A stretch of DNA of 64,000 nt. Source: CAZTHM01 sp041946825 (GTDB lineage Bacteria; Acidobacteriota; Terriglobia; UBA7540). Below, piece after piece: positions 6,646 to 14,708 of this stretch. Location of the stretch: assembly GCA_041946825.1 (NCBI GenBank), contig JBHGBD010000024.1, positions 1-64,000 of the forward strand, given 5' to 3'. The notes beneath the pieces were generated by a model, which saw only the letters and a list, made by a program, of their open reading frames with translations, did no database searches and was not told where the DNA came from. The position numbers and the translations under genes were made by a program. Position 1 is the stretch's first letter; the number at the start of each line of letters is the position of its first letter.

Positions 6646-8799
6646 TTACCGCAAATCGGGGTAAGTGTTCGCGACGTTCTCGCCCTCGCGACGTCGCCCC
6701 AACTTAAACCGCTCTGCGAATCCGAGTGCTGCATAGCTCCCCTGCGCGTAGGCGTACTCGTTTTGTGTTTCCCTGAGAAGAGCCAGGTTTCCCAATGGAG
6801 ACCGCATGTTCACCAGCTTAACGGGGCGTGGCGCCAGGGATGCCACCAAGTCTGTGAGGTCGTATACTCCCAGCACGCCGGGGACTACCGAGTCAAAGAC
6901 CTGCCGGTGAATCGGCGTGCGCGCGATTGAGGCATAGGAGAGAAGGCCGTCTTCGATCACGGTCTCCGCAATGCGTTGGTCCATCGCAGCGGCATGCAAG
7001 AGACTTACAGACACGAAGCCCTTCCCGAATCCCAGGCATCGACCGTCGTAGAGGAGGCCCTTTTCGCTTAATAGATCTACGCCGCGCAGAATATCGTCGA
7101 TCCGTAGACCCACGAGCGGTTTGCCGATCATTAAGGCCAGCCAGGTGATTTTGCCCAGGCCGTACGCGGAATCGGAGTCATCGGATGATTGTGGTGCCGT
7201 GTCGCCCGTTCCGGAGGGATCGACTGCCAACACCGTGTAACCGAGCTGTGCCAATTGATCGAAGTCCCCACCGGATCTTGCTGAGTCCTTGCCGCGTCCG
7301 TCCACGAACAAAATCGCCTTCCGGCGCACCCTGTCCGGCTGAGGTTCTGCGAGATAAGCCGTAACTGTGCGGCCTGGCCCGGCTTGGTAAGTGAGGGATG
7401 AGAGGTGGTATCCCTCGCGTTCGGTCGAGTCCAGAAATTCTATCCGTAGCGGCCCCCGCGACGCCTCATATCGTGTCAAGCGCACGATCTCCTTCCGCAA
7501 CCTCGACTGAAGTTGCTCCAACCCCGGTTTCCCCTTGAGGGGAGGCCGGGGAGGGACGAGCCCGGAAAATCGAGTCATATTCAGTGTGCTTGCAGTCTCC
7601 CCGCCCAATGATGTGGAGACCTGACCGGTCGGTGTGCAAAGTAAGTCTTCTTCGAATTCTGTTTGGACAGCGGGTTCCGGAGCAATCTCTCCTTTCTGGC
7701 CTTTCAACCAACGGTTCATCCACGCATAGATCGCCTCACGTTGTCGCCGGGTGGTGCCGTGGGGGCCCGAGTCGTAAGCTGTCGCGATCTTTTCATCCGC
7801 GCCGAGTAAGGAATAGATGCGACGGCTCTCCTCAAATGTCTTACGCGATCCGGCGATAGGAAAGAAATCCTCAGTGGTGGAGCAAATGAGGTAGGGTTTG
7901 GGCGCGAACGCTTCCACCAGATCGGCATGGTTCAGGCCGCTCTTCAACTGATCCGGAAACTGTTGCTCGGCATCCTGCGGCCCGGTGCCTAAGAGTTGGT
8001 CTTCCCAATCGGTGATATAGCAGGACGGCGCGGCCGCCTGGAGGCGATCGTCCAGCGCCGCCAGATAAGCCGTGAGCGTGCCCCCTCCTGAGCACCCCGA
8101 AATGCCGATACGTTTTGGATCAACATAAGGGAGCGACTGCAGCACATCAATGCTGCGCATGCCGTCCCAGATTCGATATCTGGCAATGCTTTCCCCGGCC
8201 AGCAAGCTTTGAATGCCCACCATTTCATGTTCCGCTGTCGGACCGCCTACCTTGGAATCGCCCAGTGACGCATCGTAGAAAATGCGCCGCTCGCCCTGCC
8301 CCAAGGGATCGTAAATAAGCACTACGAATCCGTTCTTCACCAACCCCAGGCAGAGGGTTTGGTAGAACGCCCTCGCCTTGGCGGCCGGGCTGTGGCCGAC
8401 GGGTTGAAGGACTGCGGGGTATGGTGACTTACCCGTTTGCGGGACGTACAGATTAGCCGTGACATAGAAGTTCGGCAGGCTCTGATAGACGAGCTTGTCG
8501 ACGCGATAGTCTCCCCGATCAATTGTTCCCATCTTCTGAATGTTCAGAGTGGTGCGCTCTTGGGGAAGTCCCCCTATAAGTGCCAGGAGTCGTTGGCGCA
8601 CTTCCGCCTTGCGCTTCTCAAACTGCTCGGGTGTGCGGATCTCGGAAACCTGTGTTTTTCTGGATGCGAGTTGCTGCATCGCAATGCCCTGCAAATAGGA
8701 CCGCAGCTTGTTGGCAGGTACGGATTCCTGTGACACACCCTGCACGGTGAGGAGGAGCATCGCCACGCTCAGTCGCACCAGTGTTCTGCGATTTGACAT
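6646..8799 (-). CDS. Secreted double alpha/beta-hydrolase, acetyl-xylan-esterase-like
   Basis: 717 residues with a signal peptide (RLSVAMLLLTVQGVSQ) and a strong AAGGAGG site 9 bases before the ATG. The first ~390 residues are an alpha/beta-hydrolase of the acetyl xylan esterase (AXE1)/cephalosporin-C deacetylase type: LVYDPLGQGE-like strand VLIYDPLGQGERR, nucleophile elbow GISGCSGGGTL (Ser in G-C-S-G-G) and acid/His region ICSTTEDFFPI...DSGPHG. The second half repeats the fold (VLAVDPSGTGDTAPQ, GFGKGFVSVSLL), but its elbow lacks a clear GxSxG, so it may be non-catalytic. Likely deacetylates glycans outside the cytoplasm. Follows the amidohydrolase by 61 bases. Confidence 0.8.
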   Translation of the reverse strand: MSNRRTLVRLSVAMLLLTVQGVSQESVPANKLRSYLQGIAMQQLASRKTQVSEIRTPEQFEKRKAEVRQRLLALIGGLPQERTTLNIQKMGTIDRGDYRVDKLVYQSLPNFYVTANLYVPQTGKSPYPAVLQPVGHSPAAKARAFYQTLCLGLVKNGFVVLIYDPLGQGERRIFYDASLGDSKVGGPTAEHEMVGIQSLLAGESIARYRIWDGMRSIDVLQSLPYVDPKRIGISGCSGGGTLTAYLAALDDRLQAAAPSCYITDWEDQLLGTGPQDAEQQFPDQLKSGLNHADLVEAFAPKPYLICSTTEDFFPIAGSRKTFEESRRIYSLLGADEKIATAYDSGPHGTTRRQREAIYAWMNRWLKGQKGEIAPEPAVQTEFEEDLLCTPTGQVSTSLGGETASTLNMTRFSGLVPPRPPLKGKPGLEQLQSRLRKEIVRLTRYEASRGPLRIEFLDSTEREGYHLSSLTYQAGPGRTVTAYLAEPQPDRVRRKAILFVDGRGKDSARSGGDFDQLAQLGYTVLAVDPSGTGDTAPQSSDDSDSAYGLGKITWLALMIGKPLVGLRIDDILRGVDLLSEKGLLYDGRCLGFGKGFVSVSLLHAAAMDQRIAETVIEDGLLSYASIARTPIHRQVFDSVVPGVLGVYDLTDLVASLAPRPVKLVNMRSPLGNLALLRETQNEYAYAQGSYAALGFAERFKLGRRREGENVANTYPDLR

Positions 8800-8860
8800 T
8801 CGCTTTTGCCTCCTTCAGAAGCCGGGCTGTATCTGCGAGATTAGCTCAGCTTGGTCGCGT

Positions 8861-9955
8861 TCATAGCGGCACCAGCCGCAAAGCATTGCCTGCCAGAATC
8901 TTGGCCAGCACTGCGGACGGCAGGTTGAGCGAGATCAGGAGATCGTAAAGTTGATTTGTAAACAGGTCCCGGCCAAAGAACACTCGATCCTGGTACTCGA
9001 TGAGGAACTTTTGCGTAAAGCTCAAATCCCGAGAGAGCGCGGTATGCCCGGAGCCGGCGGACAGATCGCAATTGAGGTTCGGATATTTATCGAGGTAGTC
9101 CAGAAGCCGGCCGCGCCCGACAATGGGTTTGCCTTCCGGGTAGGCGAGTGGTTCCTGGTCGGCATCGCCCGAAATCTCACGCCAGAAACCGGGCGCGTGT
9201 CCTAGAAACTGCGTTTGAGGGCAAAGGCGCAACGGGGCCTCCATCACTTCAAGGCCGCCGCCATACCACCATTGCCAATCATTCGGAACCCCTTGGCGAG
9301 GAAATGTGGGGTCCAGGTGAAATACAACCGGCAGGCCCAATTCGCCGCAGTAGTGAAATAGCCGGATCGCGTCGGGATCGTCATAGCGCATGCGGCGCTT
9401 GAACTCACCGAAGACGCGGACCCGGAAGATCTCCACTGCGGCCTTGAGTTTCTGGTGGGCGTGAGGGTCGTGCGGGTCAACGGTCGTCCCGGGAATGAAC
9501 CGCCCCGGATAGCGCTCAGCAACGTCGATGACATCACGGAAGGGAATCGACACGCCGGTGGGATTGGTCGTTGAGTAGTAGGTAGGATCCATTTCGGATT
9601 CCGGTAGTTCCCAGCTTAAAAGCCAGGCTCGCTCGATGCCGGCGGCATTCATGTTCTCGACCATTCTTCCCCCGTCGTAACCGATCCAACGGGGATGGCA
9701 ATGGGCGTCGATGATGCGGTGCAGCGGGGCCCGTTTTTCAATTTCCTGAACCTTTTGAGGGGCGGCAGATGTTTTGCCGCCAACGGCGAGCCCGGTCAAC
9801 AAACTTAGCGAGCTGCTTATGCCTGCCCGAAGGACATCCCGTCGCCGCAGTGTCGTGGGGAACCGTGGTTCGGGGTTTGGTTGCCCGTTCCTCGCCAGAT
9901 CGCCGGAGTTTCCAGACCCTTCATTGCTCGAATAACGGCCGGAAGGTCTTTCCAT
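8861..9955 (-). CDS. Amidohydrolase-superfamily protein with twin-arginine-like leader
   Basis: 364 residues, start supported by AAGGAGG 8 bases upstream. Leader LRRRDVLRAGISSSLSLLTG resembles a Tat signal. A metal-dependent TIM-barrel (Amidohydro_2) follows: RIIDAHCHPRWIGYDG with the HxH metal ligands, VVFHLDPTFP with a further His, FLGHAPGFW, and a terminal FFGRDLFTNQL segment in place of the usual Asp-bearing GTDYP motif, ending with ILAGNALRLVPL. The family includes decarboxylases and sugar lactonases such as those acting on 2-pyrone or 4-sulfolactone substrates; the substrate here is unknown. Second gene of the minus-strand operon. Confidence 0.8.
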   Translation of the reverse strand: MERPSGRYSSNEGSGNSGDLARNGQPNPEPRFPTTLRRRDVLRAGISSSLSLLTGLAVGGKTSAAPQKVQEIEKRAPLHRIIDAHCHPRWIGYDGGRMVENMNAAGIERAWLLSWELPESEMDPTYYSTTNPTGVSIPFRDVIDVAERYPGRFIPGTTVDPHDPHAHQKLKAAVEIFRVRVFGEFKRRMRYDDPDAIRLFHYCGELGLPVVFHLDPTFPRQGVPNDWQWWYGGGLEVMEAPLRLCPQTQFLGHAPGFWREISGDADQEPLAYPEGKPIVGRGRLLDYLDKYPNLNCDLSAGSGHTALSRDLSFTQKFLIEYQDRVFFGRDLFTNQLYDLLISLNLPSAVLAKILAGNALRLVPL

Positions 9956-10105
9956 TCACTGACCTCCTTATTTCGGGAAAGCGATGCGCTTTGGTCTTTG
10001 ACATCCTTCAATCCGGGGAACTAAGGCTGTCTTGTCGGCCACGCTGAACTCCCTCCCTTGCTTGCTGCTCGTTTCTCGCACCGCCGGCGACTGCTCACCC
10101 AATCT

Positions 10106-12163
10106 TCAGTCGCAACACCACACCACCATTCCTTTGGCGACTTCGGGAATGGTAAAGGTCATTCTTCCCTGACTCCATCTGCCGTTAAGCTGCTCGGCCT
10201 GGCCCAAAAATGGAAGCACCTGCAGCTTTGAGTTTCGCGCCGCGGGAAATACGACCCGAACGTTTCGCTCCGGCGTTTGGTCCGCCACTTCGTTGCGTTT
10301 CAGCCCCCGGAAATTCGCCATGAAAACGTGCATTCTGCCGTTGACCTCAGCGATCTGGGTTGCCAGGAAGGGAGAAGCATCGACTCTGACTGTGGGCTTC
10401 GTACCGGAGAGTCGCAAAACTTGAGCAGACAGCCGTTGTCGCAGTTTCTCGAAATTCGCCTCCCTATAGTCTCCTTTGATTGCGAAGTCATTGAATTGCT
10501 TCGTGACTTCGGCATAGTAAGCCCTGCCGGGACATCGGGGGGCGTAAATAAAGCGCGTCGGCGAGAAAGAGGTCTGTTCGCGCGCCGGGTCGGTAATTCC
10601 CAGGAAGGCATGCAGGGGGTTCGTGGACCGCGGTTGGCGTTTTTCGTCGTACATTCCGGTTTCGCCGGTGACCATGAGTGCCTTCTCGTCTCTGACCAGC
10701 GCTTGCAGCCAATCCAATTCAGATTCGCTCAAACAACGGACGTCGGGCAGGATGAGTTGATCGCCATGGAAATCCTTCCGATCGCGGGGTGTGACAATCT
10801 GAACCTCAAGGTGCGACTGCAGTAGCAGATACATCATTCCTCGAAAGGACTCTATAAATTCCTCAGGAAAATAATCACGGGTTTTGGGTGAAAAATAAAC
10901 GCCAACAGGCCGGACCGGTTTGCGGGGCGAAAAGAAGGTCTGCTGATGGTCGGCGATCCAATTGAATATCAATTTTCGAGTGTCAATGTCATTTGAGCCT
11001 GACATTACATGCCCGCGCGCGTCCCAAACGTTGGTGCCAGCCATCAGCTCTGGCATCGCCAGATTCTTCATCGCCTCGCGCCGGTCTATTTTCTCGTTGT
11101 TGTCCCAGGAATAATTGAGCATCCAGGATGCTTTCCCCCCAGCGAAGGCTCTGAAGGAAAACATCCCGGTCATATAACCGAACCAATCAAGAGGCGTTCG
11201 TGAGGCCGCCATGTGATCGCCGCTTCCGTATTCGTACTCATGCGCAATCGCGTCCACGACCGGATAAAGCTCGTAGACGTCGGCTCCCACCCGCGGTGAT
11301 GCTTCCTCAATGCCCGGATAGATTTCCGCGATGGTCATGCATTCAGGATTCGCAGCTTTCGCGTTCTCATCGATTTCCCTCATGAAATCTGTAATCGTCT
11401 CAATACGGAAGTCGATCCACTGAACAAAGCCTGGATCGGCGTAGTCGCCGAGCTTGAAGTCTGTCTTGGCGTCAAGGCCGGTCTTTTTCCTGAACGCCGC
11501 GACCGTGTAATCATCGAAGCTCGCCCAGCTGCTTTCCCAGCCATCGAAATGGGTCATCCAATACGGGATGTCCACGTAGATGCCATCGATTCCCGTCTTG
11601 GCAATCTGCCGCACGCGCGCCATGTAGGTCTTCCGCCACTCGGATGCGTACGGGCTGATCCAAGCGTCCTCGTCGCCCCGCGCGATCCAAAAGGCCGCGC
11701 CGCCGCCAAAAACCGCCGGTTCGCCCGTGAGCTTTCGTTGGACCCAGTCGGGGTGGTCCTTAAACAATGTGTGCTTCTGTCGGTCCGCGTTGGCAGTGAT
11801 GCATTCCAAGCCGGCGATGTAAACGAATGCTCGATTTCCGGCCGCGTGAGCCTTTTGCGCGACCGCCTGAATGGCCTCTAGCTTTTCTGTGGGATCGAGA
11901 AAGCTTTCGTAGCGCCCGGTAATGTCATTGTCCGTCTCAATTCCGAAGACGTGAGAATCTTTAGCATCTTTGATGATGGCGTCTACCCGGTCCAGGCTCA
12001 GACCGTATCCACCTATTCGCACAAAGTGCGTCCAGTTCCGAGAGTCTTGTGACGGCCTGTTCGATTGGGGCGTTGCAGCAAGGAATGCAGTTTTCAGGCT
12101 GATAGCGGCCGTAACCAACGATAGAACCCATAATGAAGCCGCTGCCCATTTACGTCGTTTCAT
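10106..12163 (-). CDS. Secreted TIM-barrel glycosidase-like protein
   Basis: 685 residues from the ATG at 12163 (AGAGGTC upstream). Leader KRRKWAAASLWVLSLVTAAI. Residues ~60-400 have the strand/helix rhythm of a TIM barrel with glycosidase-type motifs: VFGIETDNDITGRYES, GIDGIYVDIPYWMTHFDGW (candidate catalytic Asp) and CMTIAEIYPGIEEASP (candidate Glu). Residues ~440-570 look like a class I glutamine-amidotransferase-type trimerisation domain (VGVYFSPKTRDYFPEEF, LILPDVRCLSESELDWLQAL), as in GH42-like enzymes. A small beta domain closes the protein. Family not assigned with certainty. Leads the operon that ends in the ROK kinase; divergent from the GH-A gene at 12635. Confidence 0.7.
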   Translation of the reverse strand: MKRRKWAAASLWVLSLVTAAISLKTAFLAATPQSNRPSQDSRNWTHFVRIGGYGLSLDRVDAIIKDAKDSHVFGIETDNDITGRYESFLDPTEKLEAIQAVAQKAHAAGNRAFVYIAGLECITANADRQKHTLFKDHPDWVQRKLTGEPAVFGGGAAFWIARGDEDAWISPYASEWRKTYMARVRQIAKTGIDGIYVDIPYWMTHFDGWESSWASFDDYTVAAFRKKTGLDAKTDFKLGDYADPGFVQWIDFRIETITDFMREIDENAKAANPECMTIAEIYPGIEEASPRVGADVYELYPVVDAIAHEYEYGSGDHMAASRTPLDWFGYMTGMFSFRAFAGGKASWMLNYSWDNNEKIDRREAMKNLAMPELMAGTNVWDARGHVMSGSNDIDTRKLIFNWIADHQQTFFSPRKPVRPVGVYFSPKTRDYFPEEFIESFRGMMYLLLQSHLEVQIVTPRDRKDFHGDQLILPDVRCLSESELDWLQALVRDEKALMVTGETGMYDEKRQPRSTNPLHAFLGITDPAREQTSFSPTRFIYAPRCPGRAYYAEVTKQFNDFAIKGDYREANFEKLRQRLSAQVLRLSGTKPTVRVDASPFLATQIAEVNGRMHVFMANFRGLKRNEVADQTPERNVRVVFPAARNSKLQVLPFLGQAEQLNGRWSQGRMTFTIPEVAKGMVVWCCD

Positions 12164-12634
12164 AATGAAGACCTCTGGATTTGCCGAGGAAGGGACCGTT
12201 CCTCCATCTGCGGTCAATACTTCGGTTGCAGTCCGGATTCTACCCAAGCTTGAGATCCCTCTCTCGGAGTTCATGAATACCGGCCATCGACACGCGGCCG
12301 GATAGAATTGCAGAGCGTCCCGACGCGAACTCCGCGCCCGAGGAAAGGAGAGTGTACTCTAGAATGATCGGCCGGGCTTTCTCGTATCTGCCCCGCGGCG
12401 GCGCAGGGGGCGCCTTCCCCCACGCCCGTCGCCATCCCAAACTACGGCTAACCGTCAACCGAAGACTCTGATTATGAATCGAGCCGACAACGGGGCGCAC
12501 GGCACGGTCGTGGCCTGAAAGTACGCCAAGATTTGAGGAAGAATTCGTGGGAGCGACTGGCAGGAAGCCGGAGCCAGTATCCGAGAATTGTGGTATCGTC
12601 GCCGATTCTCCATGCAAAAAGAGCGAGGCAGTCT
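12164..12634. promoter_or_regulatory. Divergent intergenic region between two sugar operons
   Basis: 471 bases separate the two divergent glycosidase-like genes and must hold both promoters. I see no convincing gene: the frames on either strand lack ribosome sites and protein-like composition. An imperfect palindrome AGAGTGTACTCT lies near 12349. No copy of the ATCGATAATCGAT operator is present here. Confidence 0.4.
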
Positions 12635-14395
12635 ATGCGCCTAGTAATCGGAGTCCTCGTCGTGCAGTTCTGTGGGATACTCGCGCTGCATGCCGGTGAG
12701 GGGATCCCCCGTCGGGTACCCGCGCGGCGCTCCACACAACTGGCTGCTGGCTTCGGCATGAACCAATCGCTTCCCCGCGAGCCTCGTCTGCCATGGTCAC
12801 GCCCATGGTGGACGCGCCTGTTCGATTCCGGGGTTAAGTGGGTGCGCATCGGTCAGTACGAAAACTCCTCCGATATGACCAGCTGGGATTGGGTCGAGCA
12901 GACACCAGGCCATTACGCGGTGATCCCTGAGCTTGACGAAGCGGTTCGCTCCCTGGTCGAGAACGGCGTCGAAATTGAGATTCAACTTCAGTACTCGAAC
13001 CCTTTATACCAAGGAGATCCGCTGACCCGGCCGAGGCGCGTACTTCTTCCCCCGCCAGGGATCGGACAGGATGATGAACCCGTCAACCCTATTTTCATTC
13101 CCCCGCAGACTGACGACCAGATTGAAGCCTTCCTCCAATATGTTCGCTTCATGGTGAATCACTTCAAGCAACAGGTGAGATACTGGGAACTCTGGAACGA
13201 GCCTAACATTGGCTATTGGCGGCCGCACGCGAAAACAAAAGAGGAGCTAATCGCCAAAGCCCGTGGATACGGAAAAGTCTTGTGCCGCTTCGCGGATGCG
13301 GTTCATGGAACCAATCCGGAAGCAAAAGTCATTTCCGGCGGGCTGGCAGGACCGGACCTCGTGTTCGCGCAAACGGCGCTCGCCTCCTGTCCGGAGAAAG
13401 TCGACGTCATCGCTTATCACACCTACCCGGGTTTCGGCCACAATCACATGCCTGAGGAAGCGGACTCGGTAGAGGGGGCGTCGGTCTTCCGCGAGACGCT
13501 CATGCACCTTCCGGGTATGAAGAACCGGACCGAGTTTTGGAATAACGAGTGGAATGTGTCGCCAAAATGGGAAGGTTCGAATGATTCCGTCCAGGCGCGA
13601 TACGTACCACGATTTTACCTTTACCACCTTGCGCAGGGGGTGCGGGGTGCGATGTGGACTTTTGTTCCATCTACGGACGGAAATGAGGATGACTTTTACG
13701 GCATCCTTCACGGAGACACCAAAGGTCCCGATGCTTTCCAGCCGAGGCCGTCGTTCGACGCTTTTCAAACCACTTCCGCGTTATTCGGACAGACTGTTCT
13801 CGACCGGTTGGCGGAGTTCGACTTGCGGCATATCCCCGAACAGTTGACCCATGGCGCCCTCCAAGCCCACGCGTTTCGCGACATAGTGTCCGGCAAGAGG
13901 ATTTACGCGTTCTGGCTGGCAGTTCTGGCTGATTCACATGACAGTTTCAATCCTCTCGGGGTTGATTTCGAAGTCAAAGACTCTGCGATTCGTAACCCGA
14001 TTCTGATCGATGTGAGGACAGGTGCAGTTTCCCCGCTCGAATGGGCGTCACCGGGAGTTCTGCATGTCCCGCTCAAAGACAGCGTGATGGCGGTTGCCGA
14101 TATTTCCTACCTTGACTGGCCTGAGGTCCCGGAGACCCCAGCGGAGCTTCGGGCAACGCGCTCCGGGCATCTGGTGAATCTCCAATGGAAATCGTATGGA
14201 GATATAAACGGGACAGAGATACAAAGGTCCATCGCCTTCGGCCCTTGGGTAGAAGTGGGGCGGACATGGCCGAGCAAGAACGAGTTTGCCGACTCCGTTC
14301 CCGCTGACCGCCGGGCGACCTACCGAGTGCGAGCCTTGAGCGGCAACGGGTCTTCGGCATGGTCCAACCCGGCCTGGGTGGACGTTAATCGATAA
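12635..14395 (+). CDS. Secreted clan GH-A (GH39-like) glycoside hydrolase with FN3 domain
   Basis: 586 residues. ATG at 12635 chosen because it opens a signal peptide (RLVIGVLVVQFCGILALHAG). TIM-barrel catalytic domain: VKWVRIGQYENSSDMTSWDW, acid/base motif YWELWNEPNIGYW with Glu after Asn near residue 195, and FWNNEWNVSP near residue 300 with the likely nucleophile Glu. These two Glu on strands 4 and 7 are the clan GH-A pattern; the context is nearest GH39 (xylosidase/iduronidase-like). A beta-sandwich follows, then a fibronectin type III-like domain (PAELRATRSGHLVNLQW to YRVRALSGNGSSAWS). First gene of the plus-strand run; its stop codon lies inside a GntR-type palindrome. Confidence 0.8.
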   Translation: MRLVIGVLVVQFCGILALHAGEGIPRRVPARRSTQLAAGFGMNQSLPREPRLPWSRPWWTRLFDSGVKWVRIGQYENSSDMTSWDWVEQTPGHYAVIPELDEAVRSLVENGVEIEIQLQYSNPLYQGDPLTRPRRVLLPPPGIGQDDEPVNPIFIPPQTDDQIEAFLQYVRFMVNHFKQQVRYWELWNEPNIGYWRPHAKTKEELIAKARGYGKVLCRFADAVHGTNPEAKVISGGLAGPDLVFAQTALASCPEKVDVIAYHTYPGFGHNHMPEEADSVEGASVFRETLMHLPGMKNRTEFWNNEWNVSPKWEGSNDSVQARYVPRFYLYHLAQGVRGAMWTFVPSTDGNEDDFYGILHGDTKGPDAFQPRPSFDAFQTTSALFGQTVLDRLAEFDLRHIPEQLTHGALQAHAFRDIVSGKRIYAFWLAVLADSHDSFNPLGVDFEVKDSAIRNPILIDVRTGAVSPLEWASPGVLHVPLKDSVMAVADISYLDWPEVPETPAELRATRSGHLVNLQWKSYGDINGTEIQRSIAFGPWVEVGRTWPSKNEFADSVPADRRATYRVRALSGNGSSAWSNPAWVDVNR

Positions 14396-14401
14396 TCGAT
14401 T
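14387..14401. promoter_or_regulatory. Candidate GntR operator (second copy)
   Basis: Perfect 15-bp palindrome AATCGATAATCGATT, identical in sequence to the core of the site on the GntR promoter at 21668-21684. It overlaps the stop codon of the GH-A glycosidase and lies ~300 bases ahead of the first giant paralog, so it could control the following two-gene operon. Confidence 0.6.
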
Positions 14402-14708
14402 GACAAGCATCACCCTGGCAGCTATCTTTTCGCAGATCTCGCAGGTCCTAACTGGAGCGCGACGGGTAGATTGTCAATGTGGATCACTCTCAACGAACCC
14501 ATCCTACTCCCTCTGAAAACAGCAACTTCGGCAGTTGAGGGAACGCAAGACCGTCCATTACTCCGGTCAGTCCATGTCCGTCCAATATCACGAGGGCATG
14601 GGCGAGTATTTGCGGGATATCCGGGGCAGACCCTCGAGAAATTCGTTCTTACATTGAGGCCGTGCTCCGGCCTCATTGTCTGATGTCGCGTAGACTTGGG
14701 GGGTGAAA
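14402..14708. promoter_or_regulatory. Leader/intergenic region with GC hairpin
   Basis: 307 bases with no supported gene. A 7-bp perfect hairpin, GAGGCCG-TGCTC-CGGCCTC, sits at 14656-14674 without a following T-run, so it is a leader hairpin or weak terminator rather than a standard intrinsic terminator. Expected to contain the promoter for the 14709 operon if that is not read through from 12635. Confidence 0.4.

Noticed and set aside
14656..14674. Hairpin as an intrinsic terminator
   Set aside because: No T-run follows, so I list it only as a leader hairpin.
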